The notes beneath the pieces are model-generated. The model was not told the DNA's origin and did no database searches. It was given only the letters and a program-made list of their open reading frames with translations. Positions 34,450-46,066 of a stretch of 64,000 nt of DNA are shown here, piece after piece (the first letter of the stretch is position 1; each line of letters begins with the position of its first letter). Origin of the DNA: Sarcocystis neurona (lineage: Eukaryota; Apicomplexa; Conoidasida; Eucoccidiorida; Sarcocystidae); the NCBI GenBank assembly GCA_000727475.1, contig KL647293.1, positions 2,882,853 through 2,946,852 on the forward strand. Direction: 5' to 3'. The position numbers and the translations under genes are program-made.

Positions 34450-37361
34450 ATGCCCCCACCCGCCATGATTCGTAGGCCTGATACTACCAACGGAAGTGAC
34501 GTGGGTTTATTCGTCTCTGCTTCCACCATATATTGGTACACAGCTAACACGGCTGTCCCTGCAAGCAGAAACACTTACGCACCTGAACTAGTACTTAGGT
34601 ACGTGGAGCTCAGCCTCACACCCTCTGCACAGGTGACTCCCACACATGACTTCCCCTGAACCAGCATCTGGAAGGTGCATCAGTTCTTGAATTCGTCACG
34701 TAGAGTTTGTACTCTGAGCCCTCCAGACGCTAGACGTCGGATTTACTGTGTGATTCACTGCGTATGGCCACTGCAACGCACTCCAGAACGGATTTCCTGA
34801 TACATTAACCCTGACGCTCTGTTCCGGCGTCGCCCATCCTCTTTCCGCGAACCATACAGAAATGTGGGGACTCCACAGCTACCACCGACAACGCTCCCCA
34901 TCTATTTTGTCTGCATATTCACAAACAACAGTCCCCACAGACAACAGCTTCTATTTGTCGCTTTCACTCTCATGCAAGTTTTTGCTCCCCCTGAACCATT
35001 ATCGAACGGCGCGCATCCCGGGAGGAACGTCCACGAGGGAATGAGCGAGCAAGTGTTCTACTTGTAAACACTGTAGAGTCTTACCTTCCACCTCATCTTT
35101 GCCCTCGATTTCTTATATCTACTTGCGCCGTGCGCCATTTTGTTACATATTATAAAGGAAGGCTAAATGTGGGAACGAAGTTCGCCAGCAGCCATAGTGA
35201 AGACCACTGCAGCATCACCAGCACATGCTGGTGGCCTCTTCGTGGCCACTGGGGCCGCACCCACAACCACTAGACGTACTCGCCGCTCGGGACAGTCCTG
35301 CAGCAGCAGCGGCACCACCCGCAGGATCGACAACTGCGTGAGCGGCATTGGCGGCCGCTGGGGCGAGGTTAGCTAAGCAAAAGAATCATAGAATCTGTAC
35401 GAGCATTGTAAGCACGAGCAGTGCCAGCGGCACTACACGATCATTGAGCACCCGCAGCTGCAATCTCCATCCTGTAAATACTACACTGGAAGGACACCCG
35501 GAAGTAAGCACACCCGTGCGCTACAAGCGCCCGTACCCTCTCAACATGAAATGGGATCTGCAACATCAAGTCGCATGCCCCAAATGGGTTGCACGCACTG
35601 GATCTGCGCTGGTGGTGGGTACAACACGCGCTCAGCGACCGCAGTACAGGGAATGTTCTGCAACGGCGGCGCAAATCCTTTGTAGTGGTGGTCGTTGTGG
35701 GATGGTGAGCAACGCAGCAGTTTCCCAAACAGGAGGCGCACCGGGCCGAGCAAAGGCAGCACAACGCTACGGAGAGCAGGTGCCGCAGTGGCTCCGGTAA
35801 TACGGCTGCGAGTTGCTGTTTCCACCCACGCGGCTTCTCGTGGGCGTTGTGCGTGACGCCAGCGGAAACGGCCACGGTCTCCGTGTCAACCTCACCTGCA
35901 CCCAAATAGCTGCCCAGCCCCGTAGCCGTCAGCGGCTGCAGCCTCGAACAGTCTTAGCCCTGTCCCTTCCGGGGGAGCGGCGTCATACAAGAGTCGGTAT
36001 CATATCCATTTTCCGGAGTAAGTGTGGAACTCCCGCACGGCGAATGTGTCCGAATCAGTGGCCGCCCCCCCCCCAGGCGGTAGAGAAGGACACCCTCGAT
36101 GTGTGGGCCGCGTGGATCAGCAGCACCACCAGCGGAAGGTCGCATGCTTCAACTGCAGTAGCTGTCAGGCAACCCCAGTTTTCCACATTTGCTGCAGCAG
36201 AGCTAGTATTAGGAGCGCAGGCACGGCCGGCGGGGTAAGCACGCCTTGGCAGCTACAAGGGCTACCGGGAGCGACGACAAGTTCGTTGTATCCGGTGTGG
36301 CATTGGCATCGCTGAACTGCTCCCCACCGTACACCGAGGCCGAGTATGGTGAGGAAGCGACAGTAATTGTGTGCTGCTCAACAGAAAGGTCGAGGGCAAC
36401 TGCAGCGATACCGTTCGCGAGGAAATAGCTACCATAGGTAGTGGCACCGAAAGCAGTCCACTAGCATCTTGTGGGTGTCGATGGCATTGCCCTCTCAGAT
36501 GCTGGATAGGTGAAGTACGTGGAGCAGAAACCGCGTGTGCGTCGGTGGGATGTCGTAGGTTGTGAGCGGATTTTACTACGGATGAACTTGGTCCACATCT
36601 CACTACATCGTTGTGCATTGTTGCTTGCATTCGTACTAGCGACCTCGAGCAGTTGATGCGCCACCTCAATGCACTGCGTGTTGGTATCTACCGCTCTGTC
36701 AAGGCGCTGGTTCTTCTCTATGACGTGATGTCCGCTATCCCCAGTTCCGCATTGCTATGGCTGCTGCGCTGCCTGCAGATTGTAGCTGGGCTGCTGCTCC
36801 AGTGTCCTTCAAAGGCCACTACCGTGCGGGGCGCTCTGTGGAACTGGGGCTGCCGTTGTGGGTGGTGGATGGTGACAGCAGCATACGCTCTGCACCCACG
36901 GTTTTGTTCCGTGTGCCACTCCGTTAACATGAGAACGTTACTCACAGGGCGTGCATCCGCACTCGGGTTCTGCCCCGTCCGTGTCTCTCGGTGGTGGTGG
37001 GGGCTCTTCGTTTGCATCGCTTTTTCTTTTCAGCTCAGTGCTGCGTCACCTGCCGGTCGGTCCTTGCCAGTCGCGAGCGTGGCGACGGTGTTGGGTGTGG
37101 GTCTGCCACTGAAATAAGGTGAGTGGGAAGAGAGATGCTCACCACGTGTTGTTGTGCTGTCACCTCCTTTGTGTCGTCGTTGGTAGAGCGAGTGGCGCCG
37201 AAATGATTGTGCTGGGGACCCGGATCCCCAGCACAGCGACTCGATTGCTGCGTAGCAGCACGGCCGGTGGGCTTCGTGGTAGGGGTGGTGTCTTCTGAAT
37301 AGGTGTTCATGTAGAGTTGGGTCGGCCAATCACCGATCGCCGCGGTCGTGTAGACACACAT
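34450..37361. other. Interval with overlapping open frames on both strands; strand of genes uncertain
   Basis: Plus frames at 35167-35376, 35348-35800, 35813-36238 and minus frames at 35441-35905, 36262-36669, 36718-37017, 37035-37361 are all fairly long, CA/GT-biased and mutually exclusive. The plus strand is CA-rich up to about 36.56 kb and GT-rich after about 36.6 kb. A perfect hairpin GTGCTGGGGA-CCCGGA-TCCCCAGCAC lies at 37209-37234. No frame carries a recognisable domain. Confidence 0.35.
37209..37234. repeat. Perfect 10-bp inverted repeat
   Basis: Arms 37209-37218 and 37225-37234 around a 6-nt loop; a second small inverted repeat (TGCTGC/GCAGCA) follows within 25 nt. Confidence 0.75.
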
Positions 37362-37736
37362 TTTTCAGGTTTCCGCAGACAGAGGCGTCGTCAGTTGAGA
37401 AATTCTGACGTGGGTGTGCCGCTGGTGCCTCAGCGGAAGGCCTGTGTGTTGTTGCTTGGCCGGCGAGAGGACGGATATGCGGAGCCCTTTTTAACGCCGG
37501 CTTGTAAGGACGCAGTATTCCTCTTGGCGCTGTCGGGCCAGCGAGCATCCGGTGGTTTTTTCTTTCATAGGTTATCCCTAATGCAGGGGTGATGCTCTTC
37601 TGGACACCCTGGCAACAACGAGCCAGGTGCCAGTCTTTGTATGGTAGTGAGGGGCTCGTAGTTCTAGTGCTCTCCGGTTCCCTCCGATATGACATGTAGC
37701 CGCTTGCATTGCTTCAGCCGCCGAAACTGCTGCTAT

Positions 37737-37779
37737 GGATTGATCTTGTGAGCAGATCAATCCCTGAACTGTAGTTCAG
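37737..37779. repeat. Two adjacent perfect hairpins
   Basis: Arms 37737-37746/37754-37763 (GGATTGATCT/AGATCAATCC, loop 7) followed immediately by 37764-37770/37773-37779 (CTGAACT/AGTTCAG, loop 2). Confidence 0.7.
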
Positions 37780-39278
37780 TGCGTTAGATCCCCGTCAGCC
37801 GTGCTTGTTTATGGACCGTTGGCGGAGGGTGCCTACAACATCTAAAGGTGCGGGACTATGCGAATATAGTGCACGTAACCAATTACGCGCACCTCCGTAT
37901 TTCAGTAGAACTGTATTCCTGGTACCGAGCGGAAGAGTGAGGGCGCATACGCGACACGGAGGAGGGAAGAAGCAAAAAGCGTAGCGTATTTCCGGGTATG
38001 TTTAGCTCGTAAAATGCCTTGCTCTGTATGGCGGCTACAGTGTCACGTTACCTCAGTGCAGTGCTTGCCCGTGCCTCCCGCGTGGCCTTCGTGCTGAGGT
38101 GATGTTTCAACCCAGTTACACTCTCTTCCTTGTCGCAGTAATGTGGCCTTCTGTATGCACGCCGTGTGTAGGATGTGGTGCAGGCCACAGGCAGACTAGG
38201 GTAGGTGTTTATACCTTGCCTTGGCGTTGGTCAGAGCCAGTGTATGTTGGCGCTGTAAAAACGCAGTTATGTCCAGCTATCGCTGCGAGTGGCGCCTTTA
38301 CGCGTGTGATACAAAGGTTAGTTCGTACTAAAACGTGCAGTTCGGATTGTGACCATGTTCATAAAGGAAGCAGCAATGCACTCGTGCTGGGCAAACATGT
38401 GCACCTATACCGCGGTCAGTGGCTGTAGCCACTCTGGGGTCAGATCGTCTTCGAGCGTGCTCGTCGGAGGCGGTAGTAACTCTCATTGAAATTTACCTGA
38501 TTGCGCGCCGGCATTCTTTGCGTGTACGGTAACTGGCGATTTAGTGTTGGGGTGGACGTGAATGTCGTTTTTCAGTTCGTCTTACATCCATGTGGTTGCC
38601 TACATGCATTCCTGGTGCACCTGTATATGTCACACGTGACAAAGCAAGCTTTTTGACTTCATCCGTGTATAACTCTGGATTTGTACGAATCGCGAGAGGG
38701 TTCCAACGGCGCTACAGCAGTTAATGAAGTTGATTTGTTTCCGTTGGTGGTGGCGGCTCTTCATCGTTCAGGTACTCATGTATTTGTGATTAGTGCTCAG
38801 CGTATTCATCCGTTGATCTTCCATCTAAGCGAAGTCAGGATGCTGCGGTGCTGTTGAGCGGACGCCGCAGCTGCTCGCCAGGGTGGGGGTGCGTGTTTTC
38901 GGTGGGTCTCCCATAAACCGGCGTAGGTGGTTGAGGTTTTGCGCGCGCGCGCGCGAAGGCTTTTCACAAAAAACCCGTCGCGCGCGCGCACGGTTATTGA
39001 AATGTCGACTTTTTGTTATTTTTCGTAAATATAGCAAGCCTGTTGGACAAGCGGTGTTTAATGTACGTGTTCGGTGGTGGATGATGTTGGCAACCGTGGT
39101 GGACGATGGTGGCAATGTAGGATAATGTTGGCCGCCTGATGGTGGCTTTGGTTTATTGGTGTGTTTGCCTCGCGCAGACCACGCATCCATCTCCTGTTTA
39201 CGGTTTGCGGGGTGTACTAGGGTCCAGGAATCCATGTAGATGACGTCAAGGTGATTTCGGGTCACTTTTGGAACGGAA
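37780..39278. other. GT-rich non-coding interval upstream of the membrane-protein gene
   Basis: No supported gene. The plus frame 38099-38428 has weak coding character. Alternating CG tracts lie at 38941-38953 and 38977-38987, about 300 nt before the ATG at 39279. Confidence 0.45.
38941..38987. repeat. Paired alternating (GC)n tracts
   Basis: A 13-nt alternating GC run at 38941-38953 and an 11-nt alternating CG run at 38977-38987 flank a short A-rich spacer. Alternating CG is the classic Z-DNA-forming sequence, and the tracts can also pair with each other. Confidence 0.75.
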
Positions 39279-42096
39279 ATGGAGCATGAAAGGGAAAATG
39301 AAGCCTCACTCCAAAATGGACGTGGGTCTTCGTGGGCGGTGACGGCACCACCCGCGTCGCTGAGCCAGTCAGCCCTTCTGTGTGGAATGCCCGTATTATA
39401 TCAGCAGTCTTCGATATCTTCACTGCTTTTTGTGGCGAATCCGCAACATTCCGGCAGTGACAGCGGCTCCGGAACGGGCCAGTTGAAAAAGAATTTGCTG
39501 TCTATCCCTACGCAGTTGTTGATGCCCGATGGTGGGATTGCGCTGGGCCTGCCCCCAAGTTCCCTGGTAGCGGATTCTGGTACTGCAGCGGGGGGCGCAG
39601 CCGGCAGGGTTGAAGGTGGAAACGCTGAAGAAAGCCGTATGTCCGCGTTACGAAGCAGCGAATTGGCGGTTGTTCTTTCCGAATCTCCTGGTAAGTAGTA
39701 GGAGGGAGAACTACGCTGGTAGAGATGAATTCTACGTTGCTGTGCCGAGATGTCGGATCTGGTTTTTGTAATGAGCCGTACAGCGCGTTAACAAAGACGT
39801 CAATCCCAACTGACGCCGTCCTATGCTAGCAGCGTATCTGCGTGTGAAGCTTGCAGAGGCAATTTCTCAGCGTCGCTCACGCGTTAAAACAGCTGCTTAC
39901 ACTGGAGATGCTGCACCATGGAGGGAGGGATTTACGGTGCCTCTCCCTTGTAAGAAGCACGTACACCAGTTTACCCAGTTCAGTTTGGAGGCCCATAGTG
40001 TGTACCTGTAACTGAATTCCGATGCAGTGTAAAGGGGTCGGAGACGTACTCGTGCCCACCGTAAACCTGTCTGCTGGGAAAATTTAGTCGATGTAGATTA
40101 TGGCGCGCCTGTTCGACCTTTCAAGTTGAGGGGATCAGACGTTAGAAATTGCACAGTGCGCTGGTGAGCAACTGTTCTCTCTGTTGTGGTGGTATTTCAG
40201 TTGGTGTGAACCACGTCGTGCCTGTTTGACCTGCGAAGTCGAGAGTAGTAGACGTCAGAAACTGCGCAGTGTGCTCATGCGCAAGCTTCCTGTGCTGTCG
40301 TGCAGAGCCGCAGATAAGGTCCCGACGGTCGCGGCTTCTGCTGCTGCTCGCCATACTTCTGTCGTTACAGTATATAAGCCTTTTCGCCATCCTTCAGGGT
40401 ACGTGCCTGCTCGATAGCGAGTTCTGAGCGGATCAGATCCGATCTATGAGTGCTTCAGTTTCTGGAATGTGCCGAAACTCCACCCGCGGCTGCGTGTGTA
40501 CGCGCGATACATGTGACTTGAAAGCGGAGTCCATAGTGTGCTGTCGTGATCGGGGACGGTGTAAGTGTACGAGTTGACATCCCCCTTCTACAGCGTACGT
40601 GGTTCCATATGCGAGTTTTATAGATGCTGCTCCGGTGATGAAATAACAAAATCCATGTCCTCTGACGTCCTCCTGAGGAGGCAAAAGCAAATCACCATCT
40701 TTCGACTGACATGCATGGCATCACTCTGTGGTGTGGTCAAGCGTATCTATTCGTGATTGCCTGTTTTCCCACTATTTTTGGTAGTTGTGTTTCATTGTAA
40801 CAGAAGAAATCTGCATGTTCGTGCCCATCTTTCGTGTTCTAGTGTAATGCGATGACGGTGCCGTTGATGAAGTGGAGGCCAAACATGATGAAAACAAGGA
40901 GAAGCCGTTTCACATTCGCAGTGTTCGGCGGACGCTTTGCTGCTTGCGCCGCAGCAATGCCTGGCGACTTCCTTAGATGTCTGACAAGTCTCCACGCATA
41001 GATTCTTCGGAGCGAGTGCTTTTACTGTATGAGAAAGACTGTCTAGTCGACTTCATCCGTGCGAAACTTACTTCGTTTTTGCGGCCACACCCCATAAAAA
41101 AGTGGCGAGGGGGTTGTATGTCTTGTGATTGCCACGTGCTGCTGCACAGGTTGCTGTGATCAGGTCTAGGTAGATGAGGGTGATTTCGAGGTGTGGCCAC
41201 GCTGAAACTTTGCCGTACGGCCGTCGTGTACTGCCATAGCGGCTAAATATACATGCGGCTGATGGAAAATCGACGGCAAAATAGCAGCAACAGGCACTTC
41301 GCTTTGCCTGTAGTCGATTCGTGCATGACTTTTCGGGCACGCACGTGCCTTGACAGTTGTACGTTCCACCAGATTCCGAGTCTTTTATTACCGGTGTGCT
41401 GCACAGCTCCTCAGGGCGTCTTTGCAAAAATACGCGGTAGTGTGCACGTATTTCGTCAGGGATATAAGATTGGAACGCATTTTGTCTACGTACATAAAGC
41501 GTGCCGTTTTTATACGTTGAATCTCTTCATGTAAGGCCTTCTGTGGAGAGGAACACCATACGACAAGAAGACTTCACTTTCTAAGGATGCGTGGGCGACG
41601 CATGCCAGTATGTTTGTGTGTAATTTGGTTTGTGTTTGTAGGAAAAGATGCTCCTCCCTTATTTTTACCCAGATTCCTTGTAAAGCAGGTGATCTGGCGG
41701 AATGTTCTCTACCGCGTCCAACTAATGCTGATTGGACCACATCATTACTACGCTACACTTCGCCATAACTTCTACATTGTGGCATTGTGTCTTTGTTTGC
41801 TTCTGCCGTTACTGCTATTTGTTGCAGTAGTAGAACAGAAACGGCAGATGGAAGCGACGCAGACACTGGATGGGCGTGGACAGGGGTTTAGGTTGCTCAT
41901 TCCGTCTACAGCGCTGTCTGTCGCGGTTGTGGTCTTCACATCCATGACGCTTATCCATTCCATATTCGTTGTGCGGACATACTTTGATGTTATGGTCTTT
42001 TCTCTCTTCTTCGCGATCCGCTACACGCTTAACCGACTCAATTTCACATGCTTTTCACCCCATGTTCTACTTACGAAGGCGGGGAATAACCTTTAG
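39279..42096 (+). CDS. C2-like domain protein with C-terminal membrane segments, at least seven exons
   Basis: Supported exons: 39279-39690 (donor GTAAGT), 39830-40007, 40306-40398, 40977-41115 (donor GTATGT), 41407-41530 (donor GTAAGG) and 41673-42096 (acceptor TTATTTTTACCCAG; TAG stop). Phases agree within 39279-40398 and within 40977-42096. One or more exons between 40399 and 40976 are needed to link them; a good candidate is 40429-40512 (DPIYECFSFWNVPKLHPRLR). The N-terminus is polar and Ser/Gly-rich. Exon 2 has a C2-type strand pattern (AYLRVKLAEAIS..RVKTAAYTGDAAPWREGFTV). The last exon has two strong hydrophobic helices (IVALCLCLLLPLLLFVAVV and STALSVAVVVFTSMTLIHSI), possibly more. C2 domains bind lipid, often with calcium, so a membrane-trafficking role is reasonable but inferred. 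It does not match ferlins well enough to name. Confidence 0.55.
40108..40305. repeat. Diverged tandem duplication, period about 113 bp, inside an intron
   Basis: Copies beginning CCTGTTCGACC (40108) and CCTGTTTGACC (40221) share GTCGAGA/GTTGAGG, CAGACGTTAGAAATTGC/AGACGTCAGAAACTGC and CAGTGTGCTC-type blocks. The second copy runs into the acceptor of the exon at 40306, the first into an unused pyrimidine-AG, so a splice acceptor appears to have been duplicated. Confidence 0.65.
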
Positions 42097-42436
42097 TATT
42101 ATTCGGCTGCATGAACCAGCCAGGTGCACAGTGCCCAGGTGCATTAAGAGTCGTCAGAACTCTTCTGCGGAGCGACGCGTGAAGAACTACTCCCAAACCA
42201 GAAAGCGTGTGAAGAACCCCTGGAAGACCACTGCACCGGAGTGTTTTACGTGCCTGCAAGTTATGATTTCGTTGACTACGTACTAAATCCGCGTGGTCCG
42301 GCATGGATCGCGTGTAGGTGTATGTGTGCACGAACTTCCGTGTAGGGGGAAATGGTGGTACGTCGCCGCGAATGCAGAGAGCATGTGAAGAAGAAGGGCC
42401 GCACGGTGTTAGAGGTGCGCATTTCAATGTACTTAC
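42097..42436. other. Gap between convergent candidates
   Basis: Region between the stop of the membrane-protein gene and the donor of the minus exon at 42437. The 183-residue minus frame across it has poor coding character below 42437. Confidence 0.4.
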
Positions 42437-42597
42437 AGGTGTGACCGGAGCGGCGGAATCGTAAAGAGGGCCAGCCGGGTGGTGCTGTTGCCCCAAACAG
42501 TTCACCTCTTTCCGTGTGTATGGGTTTGATATATTTTGAGACGTTAATGACCAGGAACAAAGTCGTAGCGTAGTGTCAATGAATGTATCTGCGATTA
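42437..42597 (-). CDS. Internal exon on the minus strand, unknown protein
   Basis: Bounded by a strong acceptor (TTTCTCATCTCCTTTCAAG) at 42598 and a perfect donor (CCT|GTAAGTA) at 42436; 161 nt, entry phase needs one preceding base, exit phase 0. It encodes IADTFIDTTLRLCSWSLTSQ followed by a Pro/His/Gln-rich part ending DSAAPVTP. No family recognised; neighbouring exons were not found. Confidence 0.42.
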
Positions 42598-43352
42598 CTT
42601 GAAAGGAGATGAGAAAATACACATGCAGTCGAAGGATCAGCCAGTGTTACGAGTCTCCATTGGTTGCGAGAATCTACGGACGTTTTGCAAAGGGAGACAC
42701 CCTTCATTTTTGGTCCACTGTAGACAACGAGCGACGGCCTAGGTGTATGGGCCCGAGGTAGGAACGCAGGCATGTTCGTTCGGGCCATTGAAAGTGAGGG
42801 TGTGCCTGCGTGTTGGAGTTTGAGCACAGAATATACTCTGTTCAGGAGCGTTTGTCTGGCCTATAGTATCCGACTGGTGATTTCGTTGCTGTATTACCGT
42901 CCGCCTCCACAGGATAGCCCGCGCGCGGCGTCGTATCGTATGTTACTGTCGTGTTCTGATTGATCCTCATTTGCGTTTGTTGGAGATCCACCGCCGTAGG
43001 CAACCTTTGCAAGTCGTGTGTGCACACGCAGAGAAGTGCCGGCAAGTCCAGCGTAATATCCGCAGGTGCGTGCATACATATACATGTATATATATTGTGC
43101 ACACTCATGTATTAGCTACGTGTGTTTGGGAGCGTATTACGCGTTTACGCGGAGGAGTGTTGGCTACTCTGTTGTTTCTGTGATGCGAGTAATGAGATAC
43201 GCAGCGAAGGCAGAAATGCGGGCTCAGGTACATCGGTATCTTCCGCCTGACGGATACGTTACCACTCTCGAAATACGCTCATGGGAGCCACGCACCACTT
43301 TTTTTATGGTCCCCGGGAAATGCATAAAATTACGTTTTCTGGCAGCATTATG
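42598..43352. other. No firmly supported gene
   Basis: The plus frame 43196-43425 (MRAQVHRYLPPDGYVTTLEI) is open, but most of it is opposite the 3' end of the minus gene at 43353-46066. A TATA/TACA-rich stretch lies near 43075-43100. Confidence 0.35.
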
Positions 43353-46066
43353 TCACGGAAGTCCGCACGGTTTCATCTGTAGGAAAATGTCGTGTACCTC
43401 CTTTGTGCAGTTGCCGGAGGCCTAAAATCACCATGTTCAGCCCGTTCTGGTGTTTTCGCGCTGCACTTCCCCAGCGGACAAAGTCATGCTTCCGTCTACC
43501 TGACACCTTTGCCGTGAGTAACGCTGCTTGCACTGCTGAGCGTACTGTCGCCGTCGTCGCTATTTTTTGTGTTGCAGTAAATGGCAATTCTACTACTACC
43601 ACCTCGAGTGTGGCGTAAGACGCCGCCTCCGTGTGATTCCTGTCGGACACCGACCACATTGCCTCTGATGAGAATATGCCGATGCGAAAACGAATGTTTT
43701 CAATGACGCTTGGGCCACACACTCTCCCTTTAATGCAAACCACCAGCTGCTTTCGGACAGCTGTGGGCTGCTGTTACCGTAGGGTGACCTGGATTAGAGA
43801 CAATCATTGTTTGCATCGGTCATGCGAGGCAGAGCACTGGTTCGCATTATGTGAGGGCCGTGTAGAACACCACCCCCCAGGGGGAATGGTATGCGATACC
43901 GACTTAGAGTACCTTGCGTCGGTGTAGTTCAGGAAGAGGTTTTTCAGTGGGAATGTCAGGAGACATCCACTCGAAACAACACGCTTCATCCCCTACCGAC
44001 GATTGCCACTCTAAGATCCTCCGGGTCGATTGTGAGACGTGACTGAGCTGATGAGAATGAGCAGATTCACGAGATTCTGCGACTGTACAGGGCGGCCGTA
44101 CCGCGACTTCTCTGGTAGCTGCGTTTGGATCGAAACCGCCTTTCAGCAGACAAGAGGCAGCAGAAGCCTTACCACCAGCCTTTTTTTCCCCCTCCAGGGC
44201 ACCATCTTCAATTGCCTCGTTAGCAGTAACGTTTTCATCCTTCCCAGCCGGAGACTCCATCAGCGGGGCGCGAGCCTTTTTTCCTGCCACTCTGCCCTCG
44301 CTAGAATGGTGCAGGCTTGTTCGGTATGGTGGACTGTTTCGGGCCGAAGAGGTAGGTTGTGCAGGAGGGCAAGGTGTGGCAAAAGATTCAACTGGAAAGA
44401 TGATGGGGGCCGAACAGACGTCTCCCGGGCGCGATGGAGAAAATTCCGTTCTAGCAACGGTCTCTGCTTCCGGTAAAGTGGGAGACAAATGTACGCTTTG
44501 TACCGATGTTTGTGGAGAAAAGCACCGTGATGTGCGGGGAGGAAACACTGCACCTGCTGACGTGGTGCGGGCACCCGCGTTTGTAACAAGCCGCGATTCT
44601 GCAGCAGGACGTAACTCAGGTGGCTGCTGAGTTGTTCTAGGCAGGTGAGCTTCGGCGCGTACAGGGCCTTCTGTAAGCGGGAATTGGTCCGCTGGCTCGT
44701 TGCCACCATTGTCGAAGTGTGGATTTGCAGTTGAGGACGAGGACACCCGTGCGGTGGCGGTAGAACTGGAGACGGTGACACAGTCTGGCTTTACACGCTG
44801 AGAAGACGTACCGCATTTGTCGTGACGCGTAGACGGTGGTGCCACCCGACGGTGTGCAACCTGCTGCAGCTCCAGTGCTGCCATTTCTTGTTTATAACGG
44901 AGTGCTAGGAGCTGCAGATGAAAAGGCTCTGTGGAGTCAAAAGAATATTCAGAAGCCTTTGAACTGGGGACTGCTGCTCCTCGTGGACAATTTGAGTGCT
45001 TGAGCATCGACGACCGACCACAGGAAAAAGTACGTGGAGAAAGAGATGAAGTAGTGGGCTCAGCAACGCACACAGATTTGTACGTGGTACATCGCTGCAC
45101 CGATGCTTCCGAGTGGCAATCCCTACTAACAACGCTATTTCCTCTAGAGTCTGCTGACGCAGAAACGGACGCAAAAGGGTGGCTGTACTGTGTTACATCT
45201 TGAGCAGCACTTGCCGTAGCTGTCGCCCGAGATAACGCATCTGCAGTCAAATCCTCCCTCTGTCCTCCAAAACCCATTCCACTACCGGAACCCGTTGTAC
45301 AAGACCTCCCATTCGAAGCTGCTCTCTTCTTCGCAATGCCCCTGGTACAGCACTCACTTTCCAGCTTTACTGTGACACTGCTCTCTTCGGTGGCGGTGCC
45401 GCGGATAGCACCGGCACAACCAGTGGCAGCGTATGTGGGCGGTTCTTGATATGCGGCAGCACGCGTGTCTGCTCTGAGAAAGCGCATCACTTCTTTTTCG
45501 AACTTGTTTTGTTGCGTGAGAAGTCGTTTCACTGCGTCGGAGAGGTCCTTCTGTGTGAGTTTCCAGTGCAGTGCCTGGAAGGCCTGCTCTCGCATGTACG
45601 AATTCCGTTGACTTCGCCAAGCAGCTTCAGCTTCATGCTGTTGCATTCGACGGTTGAGGACTTCAACTTTTGCTGCTGCTTCTTTAGAACGGAGAATCCT
45701 GGCGAGCTGAAGACGCTCTAGCAACCGACTGCGGTTCACCTCAACGTCCAGGAGCCGCTGCCGCTGTATTGCCTCTGCTGAATAGTAGTGTTGTCGCTGC
45801 TGCTCCAAAGCTGACATCTCAATATAACGCTGCTGGTGCTGCTCGGAGTTCACAGTGTCGAGTTCTTGGTGCTCCTCTACGTGCTGTTGTGGTGCTTGGG
45901 TGAGAGCTGGTGGCGCCGACTTTTCGTGTTGTTCAAAATAACTCTCTCCCTGGTGGTGCTGCTGAAGGCCGACTATAGCGCCGCACACCCGCTGCTCACT
46001 GTAGACATCAGAGCAGCCTACCAGCGCATTTTCCTGCCGCAAAAGATCTACACGCGAGTCGATCAT
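43353..46066 (-). CDS. 777-residue coiled-coil and disordered protein, three exons
   Basis: ATG at 46066. Exon 46066-43913 is a single 718-codon frame; if not spliced it stops at 43904. A phase-0 donor (AAG|GTACTC) joins exon 43662-43507 (AMWSVSDRNHTEAASYATLE and onward, 52 codons) and a short last exon 43376-43353 (MKPCGLP). Residues about 60-200 are Gln/Glu/Arg-rich with heptad character (YIEMSALEQQRQHYYSAEAI, LLERLQLARILRSKEAAAKV), a probable coiled coil. The rest is Ser/Thr/Pro/Ala-rich and disordered, with a second short helix (LQLLALRYKQEMAALELQQV). No enzyme motif. Coiled-coil proteins of this style are common in the apicomplexan cytoskeleton and centrosome, but that is only a resemblance. 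The first exon is secure; the two small exons are less so. Confidence 0.68.

Noticed and set aside
37770..37795. A-box-like TAGTTCAGTGCGTTAGATC
   Set aside because: No B-box follows within tRNA distance; the bases are already part of a hairpin.
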